Assembly: GCA_017618715.1 (NCBI GenBank)
Contig: JAFZTS010000067.1
Coordinates: 1 to 64,000, forward strand
Reading direction: 5' to 3'
DNA length: 64,000 nt
From: Bacteroidales bacterium
Lineage (GTDB): Bacteria > Bacteroidota > Bacteroidia > Bacteroidales > UBA3663
Shown one piece after another: positions 34,527 to 43,367 of the stretch. Position 1 is the stretch's first letter. Every line of letters begins with the position of its first letter. Under the pieces are notes generated by a model. The model was not told the DNA's origin, ran no database searches, and worked only from the letters and a program-made list of their open reading frames with translations. The translations under genes and the position numbers were made by a program.

Positions 34527-35693
34527 ATGTATCTCCCGAAAGTAAAGAATTTGACGTTGCTGGCCCCACTCTCCGGACTTTACGGTCTGGGGGTGTGGGT
34601 TCGCAACATGTTGTTCGATTGTGGGCAGTTGAAATCGACATCGTTCGAGGACATCGTGCCCGTGATCTGTGTCGGCAACCTGGCCGTGGGCGGCACGGGC
34701 AAAACGCCCCACACCGAATACCTGGTGAACCTGCTGCATCACCACGGCTATAGCACCATTGCGGTGCTGAGTCGCGGCTACAAGCGGCGCAGCGAAGGTT
34801 ATCATGTGGCCCTGCCGCGCGAGGGGAAGGAGACCGACGGGAAGATCAATGCCGCTCTGCTTGGCGATGAGCCCTATCAACTCTATCGCAAATTTCCCTT
34901 CCTGATTGTGGCTGTCGATGCCAATCGTGTACACGGCATCAACGAGCTGCTGAAACTGCCGACACCCCCACAGGTCATCATCCTCGACGATGCGATGCAG
35001 CATCGACACGTGAAGCCAGGCCTGACCATCTGCTTGAGCAGTTACAACCGCATCCTTTATAAGGATATGCTGATGCCTGCAGGGCGTCTGCGTGAGCCGA
35101 TGTCGAGCATTTCGCGTGCAGATATGATTGTCGTGACCAAGTGCCCGAAGGCGTTACGTTCGGAGGAGGAGACCGAGATCCTTGCCAACCTGCCTACCCG
35201 GATAGACCAGCCGGTGCTGTATTCGGCTTATCGTTATGGGACGTTCGTGAATCTCGACACGGTGGAGGAATGCGACATCGACCATTCGACCGAGGTGCTC
35301 ATCGTGGCCGGCATCGCCGACCCCAGAGCCATGGAGGAATATGTGCATACGCATTATCGTCTGCTCGACATCATCAACTACGGAGACCATCATCAGTTCA
35401 CCGACAAGGACATCGAGACCATCAAGGCCCGACTGGATGGCGTGAACGGAAAGGGATATGTGTCGAACGACAGTGGAAGCAAGGCGGTCATCATCACCAC
35501 CGAGAAGGATGCGGCAAGGCTCGTTCACCATCCGGCAGTAAACGACGAGCTGCGCAAGCGTATCTATTATCTCCCTACCGAGGTCTATTTCCTCAAGAAT
35601 CATGCCGACAAGTTTGACAAGATCGTGCTCGACTACGTCAGGAAGCCACGTGCCGGCATTGTGAAAGGTTCAAATTTAACCATTGGCAAATAA
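34527..35693 (+). CDS. lpxK: Tetraacyldisaccharide 4'-kinase LpxK
   Basis: The 388-residue protein starts with the membrane-associated helix typical of LpxK (SGLYGLGVWVRNMLF). It has the P-loop VGNLAVGGTGKTPHTEYL and later VIILDDAMQHRHVKPGL and ADMIVVTKCPK. It adds the 4'-phosphate of lipid A, so the cell makes a lipid A-based outer membrane. It follows sppA by 1 base and is followed by thiL 8 bases later. Confidence 0.94.
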   Translation: MYLPKVKNLTLLAPLSGLYGLGVWVRNMLFDCGQLKSTSFEDIVPVICVGNLAVGGTGKTPHTEYLVNLLHHHGYSTIAVLSRGYKRRSEGYHVALPREGKETDGKINAALLGDEPYQLYRKFPFLIVAVDANRVHGINELLKLPTPPQVIILDDAMQHRHVKPGLTICLSSYNRILYKDMLMPAGRLREPMSSISRADMIVVTKCPKALRSEEETEILANLPTRIDQPVLYSAYRYGTFVNLDTVEECDIDHSTEVLIVAGIADPRAMEEYVHTHYRLLDIINYGDHHQFTDKDIETIKARLDGVNGKGYVSNDSGSKAVIITTEKDAARLVHHPAVNDELRKRIYYLPTEVYFLKNHADKFDKIVLDYVRKPRAGIVKGSNLTIGK

Positions 35694-35701
35694 ACGGAAA
35701 C

Positions 35702-36778
35702 ATGGAAATCAGTCATTACGGCGAATTCGGATTGATACGTCATCTCACTGAAAACATCGAACTCAAGAACCCCAGTTCGGTGTATGGCGTGGGCGATGAT
35801 TGCGCGGTGATCAACAACACGCCCGAAGAGGGCATGACGGTGGTCACCACGGATTTGCTTTTGGAGGGTATTCACTTCGACCTGACCTATTGCCCGCTTC
35901 GTCATCTGGGCTATAAGGCATGCGTCGTGAACTTCAGCGATGTCTATGCCATGATGGGAACCCCTCGACAAATCACGGTGTCGCTCGGTATCTCGAAGCG
36001 TTTCAGCGTGGAGGATCTCGACGAACTGTATGCCGGCATGAAGCTGGCTTGCGACATCTATGGCGTCGATCTGGTCGGAGGAGACACCTCGGCGTCGATG
36101 ACGGGTCTCACCATTTCGATCACGGCTATTGGCGTGGCCAAGCATCCCGTCTATCGCAATGGAGCCAGGCCGAACGACCTGGTTTGCGTGAGCGGTGATC
36201 TCGGTGCTGCCTATATGGGATTGCAGCTTCTCGAAAGGGAGAAGGCGGTGTTCTGGAAGGAATACGATGAGTGGCGCAGGAAGAGCAACAACGGTGCCGA
36301 TGGAAGCGAGGCTCCCAAGTTCCAACCGAAGTTCGAAGGACGCGAATATTTGCTCGAACGCCAACTGAAGCCCGAAGCGCGCAAGGATATTGTCAAAGCC
36401 CTGCAGGAGGCAGGTGTGACGCCAACCAGCATGATGGACATCAGCGACGGACTGTCGAGCGAGTTGCTGCACATCTGCAAGCAGAGCCACGTAGGCTGCC
36501 GTGTCTATGAGGAGCGATTGCCCATCGACTACCAGACTGCCGTGCAAGCCGAGGAATTCAACCTGAACGTGACCACTGCGGCCATGAATGGCGGCGAAGA
36601 CTACGAATTGCTCTTTACCGTGCCTTTGGAACAACATGAACGTATTCAGCAGGTGTCGGGTGTCCGTCTGATTGGACATATCACCGACGAAAAGCTGGGT
36701 TGCGCCATGATCACCCGCGACGGCAACAGCGAGGTGATGCTGAAGGCACAAGGCTGGAATGCGTTTACTCAAGATTAA
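35702..36778 (+). CDS. thiL: Thiamine-monophosphate kinase ThiL
   Basis: The 358-residue protein has the ThiL/PurM-type ATP site: YGVGDDCAVINNTPEEGMTV, the TTDLLLEGIHF metal site and VDLVGGDTSAS. The C-terminal SMMDISDGLSSELLHICKQS and MNGGEDYELLFTV are also typical. It phosphorylates thiamine monophosphate to the diphosphate. It ends the housekeeping run; 32 bases later the GH28 gene begins, so read-through into the glycosidase cluster is possible. Confidence 0.93.
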   Translation: MEISHYGEFGLIRHLTENIELKNPSSVYGVGDDCAVINNTPEEGMTVVTTDLLLEGIHFDLTYCPLRHLGYKACVVNFSDVYAMMGTPRQITVSLGISKRFSVEDLDELYAGMKLACDIYGVDLVGGDTSASMTGLTISITAIGVAKHPVYRNGARPNDLVCVSGDLGAAYMGLQLLEREKAVFWKEYDEWRRKSNNGADGSEAPKFQPKFEGREYLLERQLKPEARKDIVKALQEAGVTPTSMMDISDGLSSELLHICKQSHVGCRVYEERLPIDYQTAVQAEEFNLNVTTAAMNGGEDYELLFTVPLEQHERIQQVSGVRLIGHITDEKLGCAMITRDGNSEVMLKAQGWNAFTQD

Positions 36779-36810
36779 GAAAGGTTCAACCCCTCACCCC
36801 CCCTTTACAC

Positions 36811-38148
36811 ATGAAGCACTTTTCTCTTTTCGTTCTTGCAGCGCTACTGCTGCCGTTTTCCCTTTCGGCCAAACCCAAGGCCAAGGCGCAGATTGATCTT
36901 TGGCCGGATGGAACAACGGTCGGAGAGTGGTTCCATGACCTTAGCCCCGTCGATGTGGCGGCGTTGGGCAAACAGTATAAACTGACCGATTACGGCATCT
37001 TTGCCGATGGTACTGTCCATACCCGTCAGATACAGGATCTGGTTGACAAGATTGCTGACGAGGGCGGTGGCGTGCTCGTCGTTCCTGCAGGCACTTACCT
37101 CACCGGTGGCATCTACTTTAAGCAGGGTACCCATCTGCATCTGCTTGAAGGCGCAACCCTCCAGGGTTCGGACTTCATTGGTGACTATCAGCTTGCCACG
37201 ACCCGTATCGAAGGGGAAACTTGCACCTATTTCGAGGCTTTGATCAACGTGAAAGGTTTGGATGGCTTCACCATCACCGGCAAGGGAACCATTGACGGCA
37301 ACGGGTTGAAGTACCATCAGTCGTTCTGGCTTCGCAGGAAGTGGAACCCCAAGTGTACGAACAAGGATGAACAGCGTCCGAGGCTCGTATATGTGTCCGA
37401 TTCGAAGAATGTGACCATCGAAGGCGTTCGTCTTCAGAACTCGGCATTCTGGACGACACATATATATAATAGTACGCGCGTGAAGATGATGGGCGTTTCA
37501 ATCTATAGCTTGGCCCAACCCAATACGCACAAGGGACCATCGACCGATGCCATCGATCTCGATGTGGTCGAGGATGTGCTGGTGCATGGCTGCTATATGG
37601 AGGTAAACGACGATGCCGTGGCGATGAAGGGCGGCAAGGGTCCTTGGGCCGACGATCCCGCAAAGAGTGAGGGTAATGGTGCGAATCGCAACGTTATTAT
37701 CGAGGATTGTACCTACGGATTCTGTCATGGTTGTTTGACCTGCGGTTCCGAATCGGTGTTCAATCACAATATCATCCTGCGTCGCATCCAGGTCAATCAT
37801 GCCACCCGTCTGCTCTGGCTCAAGATGCGTCCCGATACTCCCCAGCGTTACGAATATATCACCGTCGAGAATATCACGGGTCAGGTGTCACGCGTGCTCT
37901 ATGTTCGTCCCTGGACACAGTTCTATGACCTGAAGGACCGCAAGGACATCCCCATGTCGTACAGCGACCACATCACCTTGCGCAACTGCACCATCGACTG
38001 CGACATCTACAAGGAAATCGAGCTCAAGCCCGACCAGTATGAACTCTCGAACTTCCTGTTCGAGAATATGAACATCACCGAGAAGAGTCCCGAGAAGGCT
38101 CCCAAACTCGACGATGCCGGTGGCCACGTCTTCTTTGAAGAACGATAA
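36811..38148 (+). CDS. GH28 polygalacturonase-family glycoside hydrolase
   Basis: The 445-residue protein has a signal peptide (ending LPFSLSAKP) and the parallel beta-helix signature of GH28. The catalytic Asp residues are in STDAIDLDVVEDVLVHG and EVNDDAVAMKGG, the conserved His in GFCHGCLTCGSE, and a Lys-containing LWLKMRP stands in for the usual R-I-K. Ala replaces Gly in the usual NTDGID motif. Such divergent GH28 enzymes act on rhamnogalacturonan or other galacturonides. It heads a cluster with GH105 and GH106. The frame is open from 36700, but 36811 gives the signal peptide. Confidence 0.88.
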   Translation: MKHFSLFVLAALLLPFSLSAKPKAKAQIDLWPDGTTVGEWFHDLSPVDVAALGKQYKLTDYGIFADGTVHTRQIQDLVDKIADEGGGVLVVPAGTYLTGGIYFKQGTHLHLLEGATLQGSDFIGDYQLATTRIEGETCTYFEALINVKGLDGFTITGKGTIDGNGLKYHQSFWLRRKWNPKCTNKDEQRPRLVYVSDSKNVTIEGVRLQNSAFWTTHIYNSTRVKMMGVSIYSLAQPNTHKGPSTDAIDLDVVEDVLVHGCYMEVNDDAVAMKGGKGPWADDPAKSEGNGANRNVIIEDCTYGFCHGCLTCGSESVFNHNIILRRIQVNHATRLLWLKMRPDTPQRYEYITVENITGQVSRVLYVRPWTQFYDLKDRKDIPMSYSDHITLRNCTIDCDIYKEIELKPDQYELSNFLFENMNITEKSPEKAPKLDDAGGHVFFEER

Positions 38149-38216
38149 GCGATGATTATTATCCCTGATTCGTGATAAAAAGAAATGAATATCCGAAACT
38201 CTTTCACACATTTATT

Positions 38217-39419
38217 ATGAAGAAATTTTTTTTGACTATCGTTTTAGCAGCAACGACCCTTTCGGGTTTTGCACAAGACCAGTTGCCATCGCGTGCCGAG
38301 GTTCTCAAGCTCGCCCAAAAGGTGAATGCGTGGTTCATGAAGAAATACGATCCTGCCGATGCCTTCCTCGGCGGTGGCAAGGTGCGCACCACCAACCTGT
38401 GGACACGCGCGGTCTATCACGAGGGCCTTTGTGCACTTTACAGCATCTATCCTCTCGAAGAATACTACGAGTACAACCTGAAGATGGCCGAGGGCAACAA
38501 ATGGAGTCCTCGCTATGGAGCCTACAGCCTCGATGCCGACAATTATGCCTGTGTACAGACCTATGTTGATCTCTATCGCCTTGAGCCGGAATCGTACAAG
38601 CTGCGTCAGGCTATCGCTTGCTTCGATGCCATCGTCAACAACCCCGACAACAGCGGCTGGTGGTGGATTGATGCCATCCAGATGGGTATGCCTGCCTTTG
38701 CCAAACTGGGTCGTACCACGGGTAACCATAAATATTGGGACAAGATGTGGCAGATGTACGAATACACCCGCAACCAGTATGATGGCGGTCTGTGGAATGC
38801 CGCTGAAGGTCTATGGTGGCGTGACCACGACTTCAACCCTCCTTACACCACACCCAATGGCAGGAACTGCTATTGGAGCCGTGGCAATGGCTGGGTGGTG
38901 GCTGCTTATGTCCGCACGATGGACGAGCTCGACGAACCTGCTGCTCCAGTCAAGAAGGGACAGGTGGTGGATGATCCGTATCACTACAATGACTACAAGG
39001 CCGACTTCATCGCCATGTGCAAGGCTCTCAAGGGCATCCAGCGCGAGGATGGCTATTGGAACTGCGACCTCGGTGATCCCGACAACTTCGGAGGTCCTGA
39101 GACTTCAGGCACCGCGCTCTTCATCTATGGCATGGCATGGGGCGTTCGCAAAGGTTATCTCGATCGCGATGAATTCATGCCCATCATCGTGAAGGGTTGG
39201 AAGGCATTAACCAACGCTGTGCAACCCAGTGGCTTTGTAGGCTACATCCAGGGCACAGGCAAAGAGCCCAAGGACAGCCAGCCTATCACCGTTGATGGCA
39301 AGCTCGACTTCGAGGATTTCGGCATCGGTTGTTGGTTGCTCGCTGCTACCGAGGTTTGGAAACTCTCTCCCGGTGAGCAGGGTCTGGGTGCTGCCAAACT
39401 GGCGGCTTTGAAGAAATAG
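38217..39419 (+). CDS. GH105 unsaturated rhamnogalacturonyl hydrolase
   Basis: The 400-residue protein has a signal peptide (FFLTIVLAATTLSGFAQ) and the alpha/alpha-barrel pattern of GH105: WTRAVYHEGLCALYSI, then WWWIDAIQMGMPAFAKLG with Asp152 as the likely catalytic residue. A second site, RGNGWVVAAYV, and ETSGTALFIYGMAWGV follow. GH105 enzymes remove the unsaturated galacturonic acid left by pectin or rhamnogalacturonan lyases. It lies 68 bases after GH28 and 15 before GH106. Confidence 0.9.
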   Translation: MKKFFLTIVLAATTLSGFAQDQLPSRAEVLKLAQKVNAWFMKKYDPADAFLGGGKVRTTNLWTRAVYHEGLCALYSIYPLEEYYEYNLKMAEGNKWSPRYGAYSLDADNYACVQTYVDLYRLEPESYKLRQAIACFDAIVNNPDNSGWWWIDAIQMGMPAFAKLGRTTGNHKYWDKMWQMYEYTRNQYDGGLWNAAEGLWWRDHDFNPPYTTPNGRNCYWSRGNGWVVAAYVRTMDELDEPAAPVKKGQVVDDPYHYNDYKADFIAMCKALKGIQREDGYWNCDLGDPDNFGGPETSGTALFIYGMAWGVRKGYLDRDEFMPIIVKGWKALTNAVQPSGFVGYIQGTGKEPKDSQPITVDGKLDFEDFGIGCWLLAATEVWKLSPGEQGLGAAKLAALKK

Positions 39420-39434
39420 TTTGAGACAAAGATT

Positions 39435-42206
39435 ATGAAAACGAAACTTTCAACCCTCTTCACATTTTTCACACTCTTCTTCCTTTCCTCCGAGATGGGT
39501 TTAGCCCAGGAATGGCCTGTCGTAAAGCAAGAGGCCAAGCCGGGTACTCGTTGGTGGTGGATGGGCAGTGCTGTCGATAGCGCCAACTTGACCTATAATC
39601 TGGAGACTTACGCCAAAGCTGGCATCGGTGCCGTCGAAATCACTCCCATCTATGGAGTAAAGGAAAATGAGAAGAACGATATCGATTTCTTGTCGCCACG
39701 ATGGATGAGGATGCTGGGCCACGTCGAGAACGAAGGTAAGCGTCTGGGCATCGAAATCGACATGAACACGGGTACCGGCTGGCCTTTTGGCGGTCCCGAA
39801 GTAAGTGTGGAAGAAGCTGCTACGCGTGTCTATTTCACTACGTGGCATGCAGGTGATGTTATGCCGGAACTGACGGAAAAGGAGAAGAAGAACTTCCCCA
39901 AGTTGCAGAAGGTTTATGCCTATCTCAACCTGAACGAGATACTCGAGATGGAGGCTCAGGCTGCCGAAATCAAAAAGAAGGATAAACGTCAGGAATTCCT
40001 CGACAATTACAAGTTCGATACCCTTTATGTGGGCTATTATATTGCCAAAACCCGTCAGCAGGTAAAGCGTGCAGCGCCAGGCGGTGAAGGTTATGTGTTG
40101 GATCACTTCAACCCCACAGCCGTGCAGAATTACTTCAAGCGTTTCGACAAGGCTTTTGCTGCAAGCGGAGTGCCGTATCCCCACACTTTCTTCAATGATA
40201 GTTACGAGGTTTATGAGGCCGATTGGACTCCTGCCATGCTTGAGGAGTTCAAGGCGCGTCGTGGATATGCCTTGGAAGAATACTTCCCGGTGTTTATGGA
40301 TGCGAACTACAATGATTCGAAATACTTCTCGATCAACTATCGCACCTATCCACAAACCAAGGCTGTCCGGTTCAGGACGCACGAAGATGTCGTTGCCGAT
40401 TATCGCCAGACCTTGAGCGACCTGCTGCAGAAGATGTTTACCAACCCTTGGGTCAAGTGGGCTCATAAGCATGAGGCCAAGGTGCGCAATCAGGCACATG
40501 GCAGTCCTGCCAACTTGCTCGACATTTATGCAGCTGTGGATATTCCCGAGATCGAGAGCTTCGGTCTGTCGGACTTCGGCATCGAGGGCTTGCGTTCCGA
40601 TACGCTTACCCGAAAGAACGATTCCGACCTTTCTATGCTGAAGTATCCGGCTTCGGTGGCTCATTTCTATGGCAAGGAGTTTGTTTCGGCCGAGACATTC
40701 ACTTGGCTTACCGAACATTTCCGTACGTCGCTTAGCCAGTGCAAACCCGACTTCGATCTGATGATGGTGGCAGGTGTCAACCATTGCTACTTCCACGGCA
40801 CGACCTATTCGCCACGCGAAGCACCATGGCCCGGCTATTTGTTCTATGCTTCGATGGAGATGTCTCCCATCAATACGATTTGGCAGGATGCGCCAGCGTT
40901 TTTCGAGTATATCACCCGCGTACAGTCGTGGATGCAGTATGGCCAGCCCGACAACGACCTGCTCGTTTATTTGCCATTCAACGACATTATCCACGAATAC
41001 CCGGGTCGTCTCCTGCAGTTTGACATTCACTCGATGGCGAAGAAGGCTCCAAGATTCATTCATGCCGTCAACTCCATCTACAATGCAGGTTATGACATGG
41101 ATTATTGTTCCGACCGCATGATCCTCGACATCACGGGTGTCGATAACGATGGCTATATCATTGCTCCCAGTGGTGTTCGCTACAAGGCGTTGGTTCTGCC
41201 CGAAGTGAAGATGCTTCCCGATAATGTCAGGGCACGCTTGGAGAAATGGAAGGTGTTTGGAGCAACCATTATTGAAGTCGATAATCCCGATGATTATGTG
41301 TCGGCATTGAAGCAGTTCCCGAAGATTGTGCCTGAGGATATGACAGCTCTTCACGGACTCAAGTTCATCCGTCGCCATAATATTACGGGATATCATTACT
41401 TCATCACCAGCTTGCAGGACAAGGGTGTCGATGGATGGGTTGGCCTTGCTACAGAGGCGCATAAGGCATATCTCTTCAACCCGTTGACAGGCGCAGTTCA
41501 GGAGACACCCGTGCGTCAGCAGGATGGACGCTCCGAGGTTTATCTTCGTTTGGAAAGTGGTGAGAGCTGCATCCTTCAGACCATCGTTTCCGATCGTCAG
41601 ATCACGGCATTCCAAGGCCAGCACCTCGTAGCTTCTACACCTCAAACCCTGGTAACCTCAAAGCTCACGGCCTCACCTCGTCAGTATATGACTCCCATCG
41701 ACCTGACAGGCAACACTTGGACACTTAAGCCAAAGAATTTCGAGACATGGGGAAAGCTGGGCAATGAGACCATCCGTGGACTCAAGCCTTGGACGGCTCT
41801 CGGCAAGCTTTGGGAGACAGGCAAGGGAACCGTGCGTTATTCGACTACGGTCAACGTGTCGGCAGGGTCTATCAGCGGTTCCAAGGACGTGCTCTTGGAT
41901 CTTGGCGACGTGCGCGAAAGTGCACATGTCTATATCAACGGACGCGATGCGGGTGTGGCATTCTGCGCTCCGTTCCGGCTGAGTGTGGGCAAGTATCTGC
42001 ATGCCGGCAGCAATACCATCGACATCGACGTGACAGGCCTTGCGGCCAACTATGTTGCCGAGATGGATAGGCAGGGTTATGTGTGGCGCATCTTCAAGAA
42101 TGCCAATATTGCCAATCTCAAGGGAGGAGCTGTGAGCTACTACGGCGATTGGGATGTCATGCCCGGTGGCCTGAATTCTACAGTCAAGCTGATTCCCGTC
42201 AAATAA
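39435..42206 (+). CDS. GH106-like alpha-L-rhamnosidase
   Basis: The 923-residue secreted protein (signal peptide to about GLAQEW) opens with KPGTRWWWMGSAVDSANLTY and IEIDMNTGTGWPFGGPEVS. Both are typical of the large GH106 family, which shares a central catalytic barrel and a C-terminal carbohydrate-binding beta-sandwich (here AHVYINGRDAGVAFCAPFRL). GH106 removes alpha-L-rhamnose from rhamnogalacturonans. With GH28 and GH105 it fits stepwise breakdown of rhamnogalacturonan I. It is the last gene before mnmA, 28 bases away. Confidence 0.85.
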   Translation: MKTKLSTLFTFFTLFFLSSEMGLAQEWPVVKQEAKPGTRWWWMGSAVDSANLTYNLETYAKAGIGAVEITPIYGVKENEKNDIDFLSPRWMRMLGHVENEGKRLGIEIDMNTGTGWPFGGPEVSVEEAATRVYFTTWHAGDVMPELTEKEKKNFPKLQKVYAYLNLNEILEMEAQAAEIKKKDKRQEFLDNYKFDTLYVGYYIAKTRQQVKRAAPGGEGYVLDHFNPTAVQNYFKRFDKAFAASGVPYPHTFFNDSYEVYEADWTPAMLEEFKARRGYALEEYFPVFMDANYNDSKYFSINYRTYPQTKAVRFRTHEDVVADYRQTLSDLLQKMFTNPWVKWAHKHEAKVRNQAHGSPANLLDIYAAVDIPEIESFGLSDFGIEGLRSDTLTRKNDSDLSMLKYPASVAHFYGKEFVSAETFTWLTEHFRTSLSQCKPDFDLMMVAGVNHCYFHGTTYSPREAPWPGYLFYASMEMSPINTIWQDAPAFFEYITRVQSWMQYGQPDNDLLVYLPFNDIIHEYPGRLLQFDIHSMAKKAPRFIHAVNSIYNAGYDMDYCSDRMILDITGVDNDGYIIAPSGVRYKALVLPEVKMLPDNVRARLEKWKVFGATIIEVDNPDDYVSALKQFPKIVPEDMTALHGLKFIRRHNITGYHYFITSLQDKGVDGWVGLATEAHKAYLFNPLTGAVQETPVRQQDGRSEVYLRLESGESCILQTIVSDRQITAFQGQHLVASTPQTLVTSKLTASPRQYMTPIDLTGNTWTLKPKNFETWGKLGNETIRGLKPWTALGKLWETGKGTVRYSTTVNVSAGSISGSKDVLLDLGDVRESAHVYINGRDAGVAFCAPFRLSVGKYLHAGSNTIDIDVTGLAANYVAEMDRQGYVWRIFKNANIANLKGGAVSYYGDWDVMPGGLNSTVKLIPVK

Positions 42207-42240
42207 TTGTTAACTTTTAATTGTTGATTGTTAATTGAAT
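42207..42240 (+). repeat. TTGTTAATTG-type repeat supplying the mnmA start
   Basis: The sequence between GH106 and mnmA consists of TTGTTAAC/TTAATTGTT units ending in TTAATTG. The final TAA-TTG is in frame with mnmA, so the repeat ends exactly at the TTG start codon. Sense orientation relative to mnmA. Confidence 0.7.
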
Positions 42241-43323
42241 ATTGCAGCCTTATTATCAGGTGGTGTCGATAGCAGTGTAGCTGTTCATCTGCTTTGCGAG
42301 CAGGGCCATCGTCCAGACCTCTTCTATATCAAGATTGGCATGGATGATGATGGCTATAGTTGTCCGCAGGAGGAAGACCTCGAAATCGTTCAGGCCATGG
42401 CACGTCGTTATGGCTTGAAGTATGACGTGGTGGATCTGCAGAAAGACTATTGGGACAACGTGGTGGCCTATACCATCGACAAGGTGAAGCGAGGCTTCAC
42501 ACCCAATCCTGATGTGATGTGCAATCGTCTCATCAAGTTCGGTGCCTTTGATCAACGGGTAGGACATCTTTACGACAAGACGGCAACAGGCCATTACGCC
42601 ACAGTGATTGAAGAGGATGGGTTATCGTGGCTTGGTACCACGCCCGATCCGGTGAAGGACCAAACTGACTTCTTGGCGCAGCTTACAGGCTTGCAGGTGG
42701 CGCACAGCCTTTTCCCCATCGGCAAGATGGCAAAGGGAGAGGTGCGACGCATCGCCGAAGAGGCTAAACTGCCCAGTGCCCATCGCAAGGATTCGCAGGG
42801 CATTTGTTTCCTCGGAAAGATTGACTATAACCAGTTCATCGAGCGTTTCTTGGGCAAGAAGGAGGGCCCGATTGTCGAGATTGAGACGGGCAAGGTGTTG
42901 GGTCATCATCAGGGATTCTGGTTCCACACCATCGGGCAGCGCAAGGGTCTCTACTTGAGTGGTGGCCCTTGGTTTGTTGTCAAGAAGGACATCGATGAGA
43001 ATATCATCTATGTGAGTCGTGGCTATCAGCCCGAGGCGCAGATGAAGGACGAACTCGTGATGCGCGATATGCATTGGATCACCCTGAATCCTTACGAAAC
43101 TCAAACTCCTGTCCTTCGTGTCACGAATGATGAGACGCCCATCCTCTTCAAGATTCGACATGTCGCTGAACTGCGTACAGGTCGTCTCTCACGTCGAGCC
43201 GATGACAGCTATTACCTCAAGATGGATGCCAAGACCAACGGCGTTGCCCCAGGTCAGTTCTGCGTCATATATACTCCCGATGGCCGTATCTGCCTTGGCT
43301 CGGGTGAGATTGCGTGGGAATAA
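42235..43323 (+). CDS. mnmA: tRNA 2-thiouridine(34) synthase MnmA
   Basis: The 362-residue protein has the PP-loop [15 protein letters not shown] at its N-terminus. The two catalytic cysteines lie in [15 protein letters not shown] and [12 protein letters not shown], and the C-terminal barrel includes [11 protein letters not shown]. It puts sulfur on U34 of Lys, Glu and Gln tRNAs. The start must be the TTG at 42235. The codon just before it is TAA, and the first in-frame ATG lies beyond the PP-loop. The TTG is the end of a TTGTTAATTG-type repeat. Confidence 0.92.
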   Translation: MNIAALLSGGVDSSVAVHLLCEQGHRPDLFYIKIGMDDDGYSCPQEEDLEIVQAMARRYGLKYDVVDLQKDYWDNVVAYTIDKVKRGFTPNPDVMCNRLIKFGAFDQRVGHLYDKTATGHYATVIEEDGLSWLGTTPDPVKDQTDFLAQLTGLQVAHSLFPIGKMAKGEVRRIAEEAKLPSAHRKDSQGICFLGKIDYNQFIERFLGKKEGPIVEIETGKVLGHHQGFWFHTIGQRKGLYLSGGPWFVVKKDIDENIIYVSRGYQPEAQMKDELVMRDMHWITLNPYETQTPVLRVTNDETPILFKIRHVAELRTGRLSRRADDSYYLKMDAKTNGVAPGQFCVIYTPDGRICLGSGEIAWE

Positions 43324-43367
43324 TGTAAGAGTTGTTAATTATATATCTTAATTCATTTTTTTTAGTT

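Noticed and set aside
39501-41645. Minus-strand open frame of 714 residues
   Set aside because: It is antisense to the GH106 gene, which has a signal peptide and family motifs; no motif is seen in this frame.
36811-42206. A complete polysaccharide utilization locus
   Set aside because: There is no SusC/SusD-like pair or dedicated regulator next to the glycosidases.
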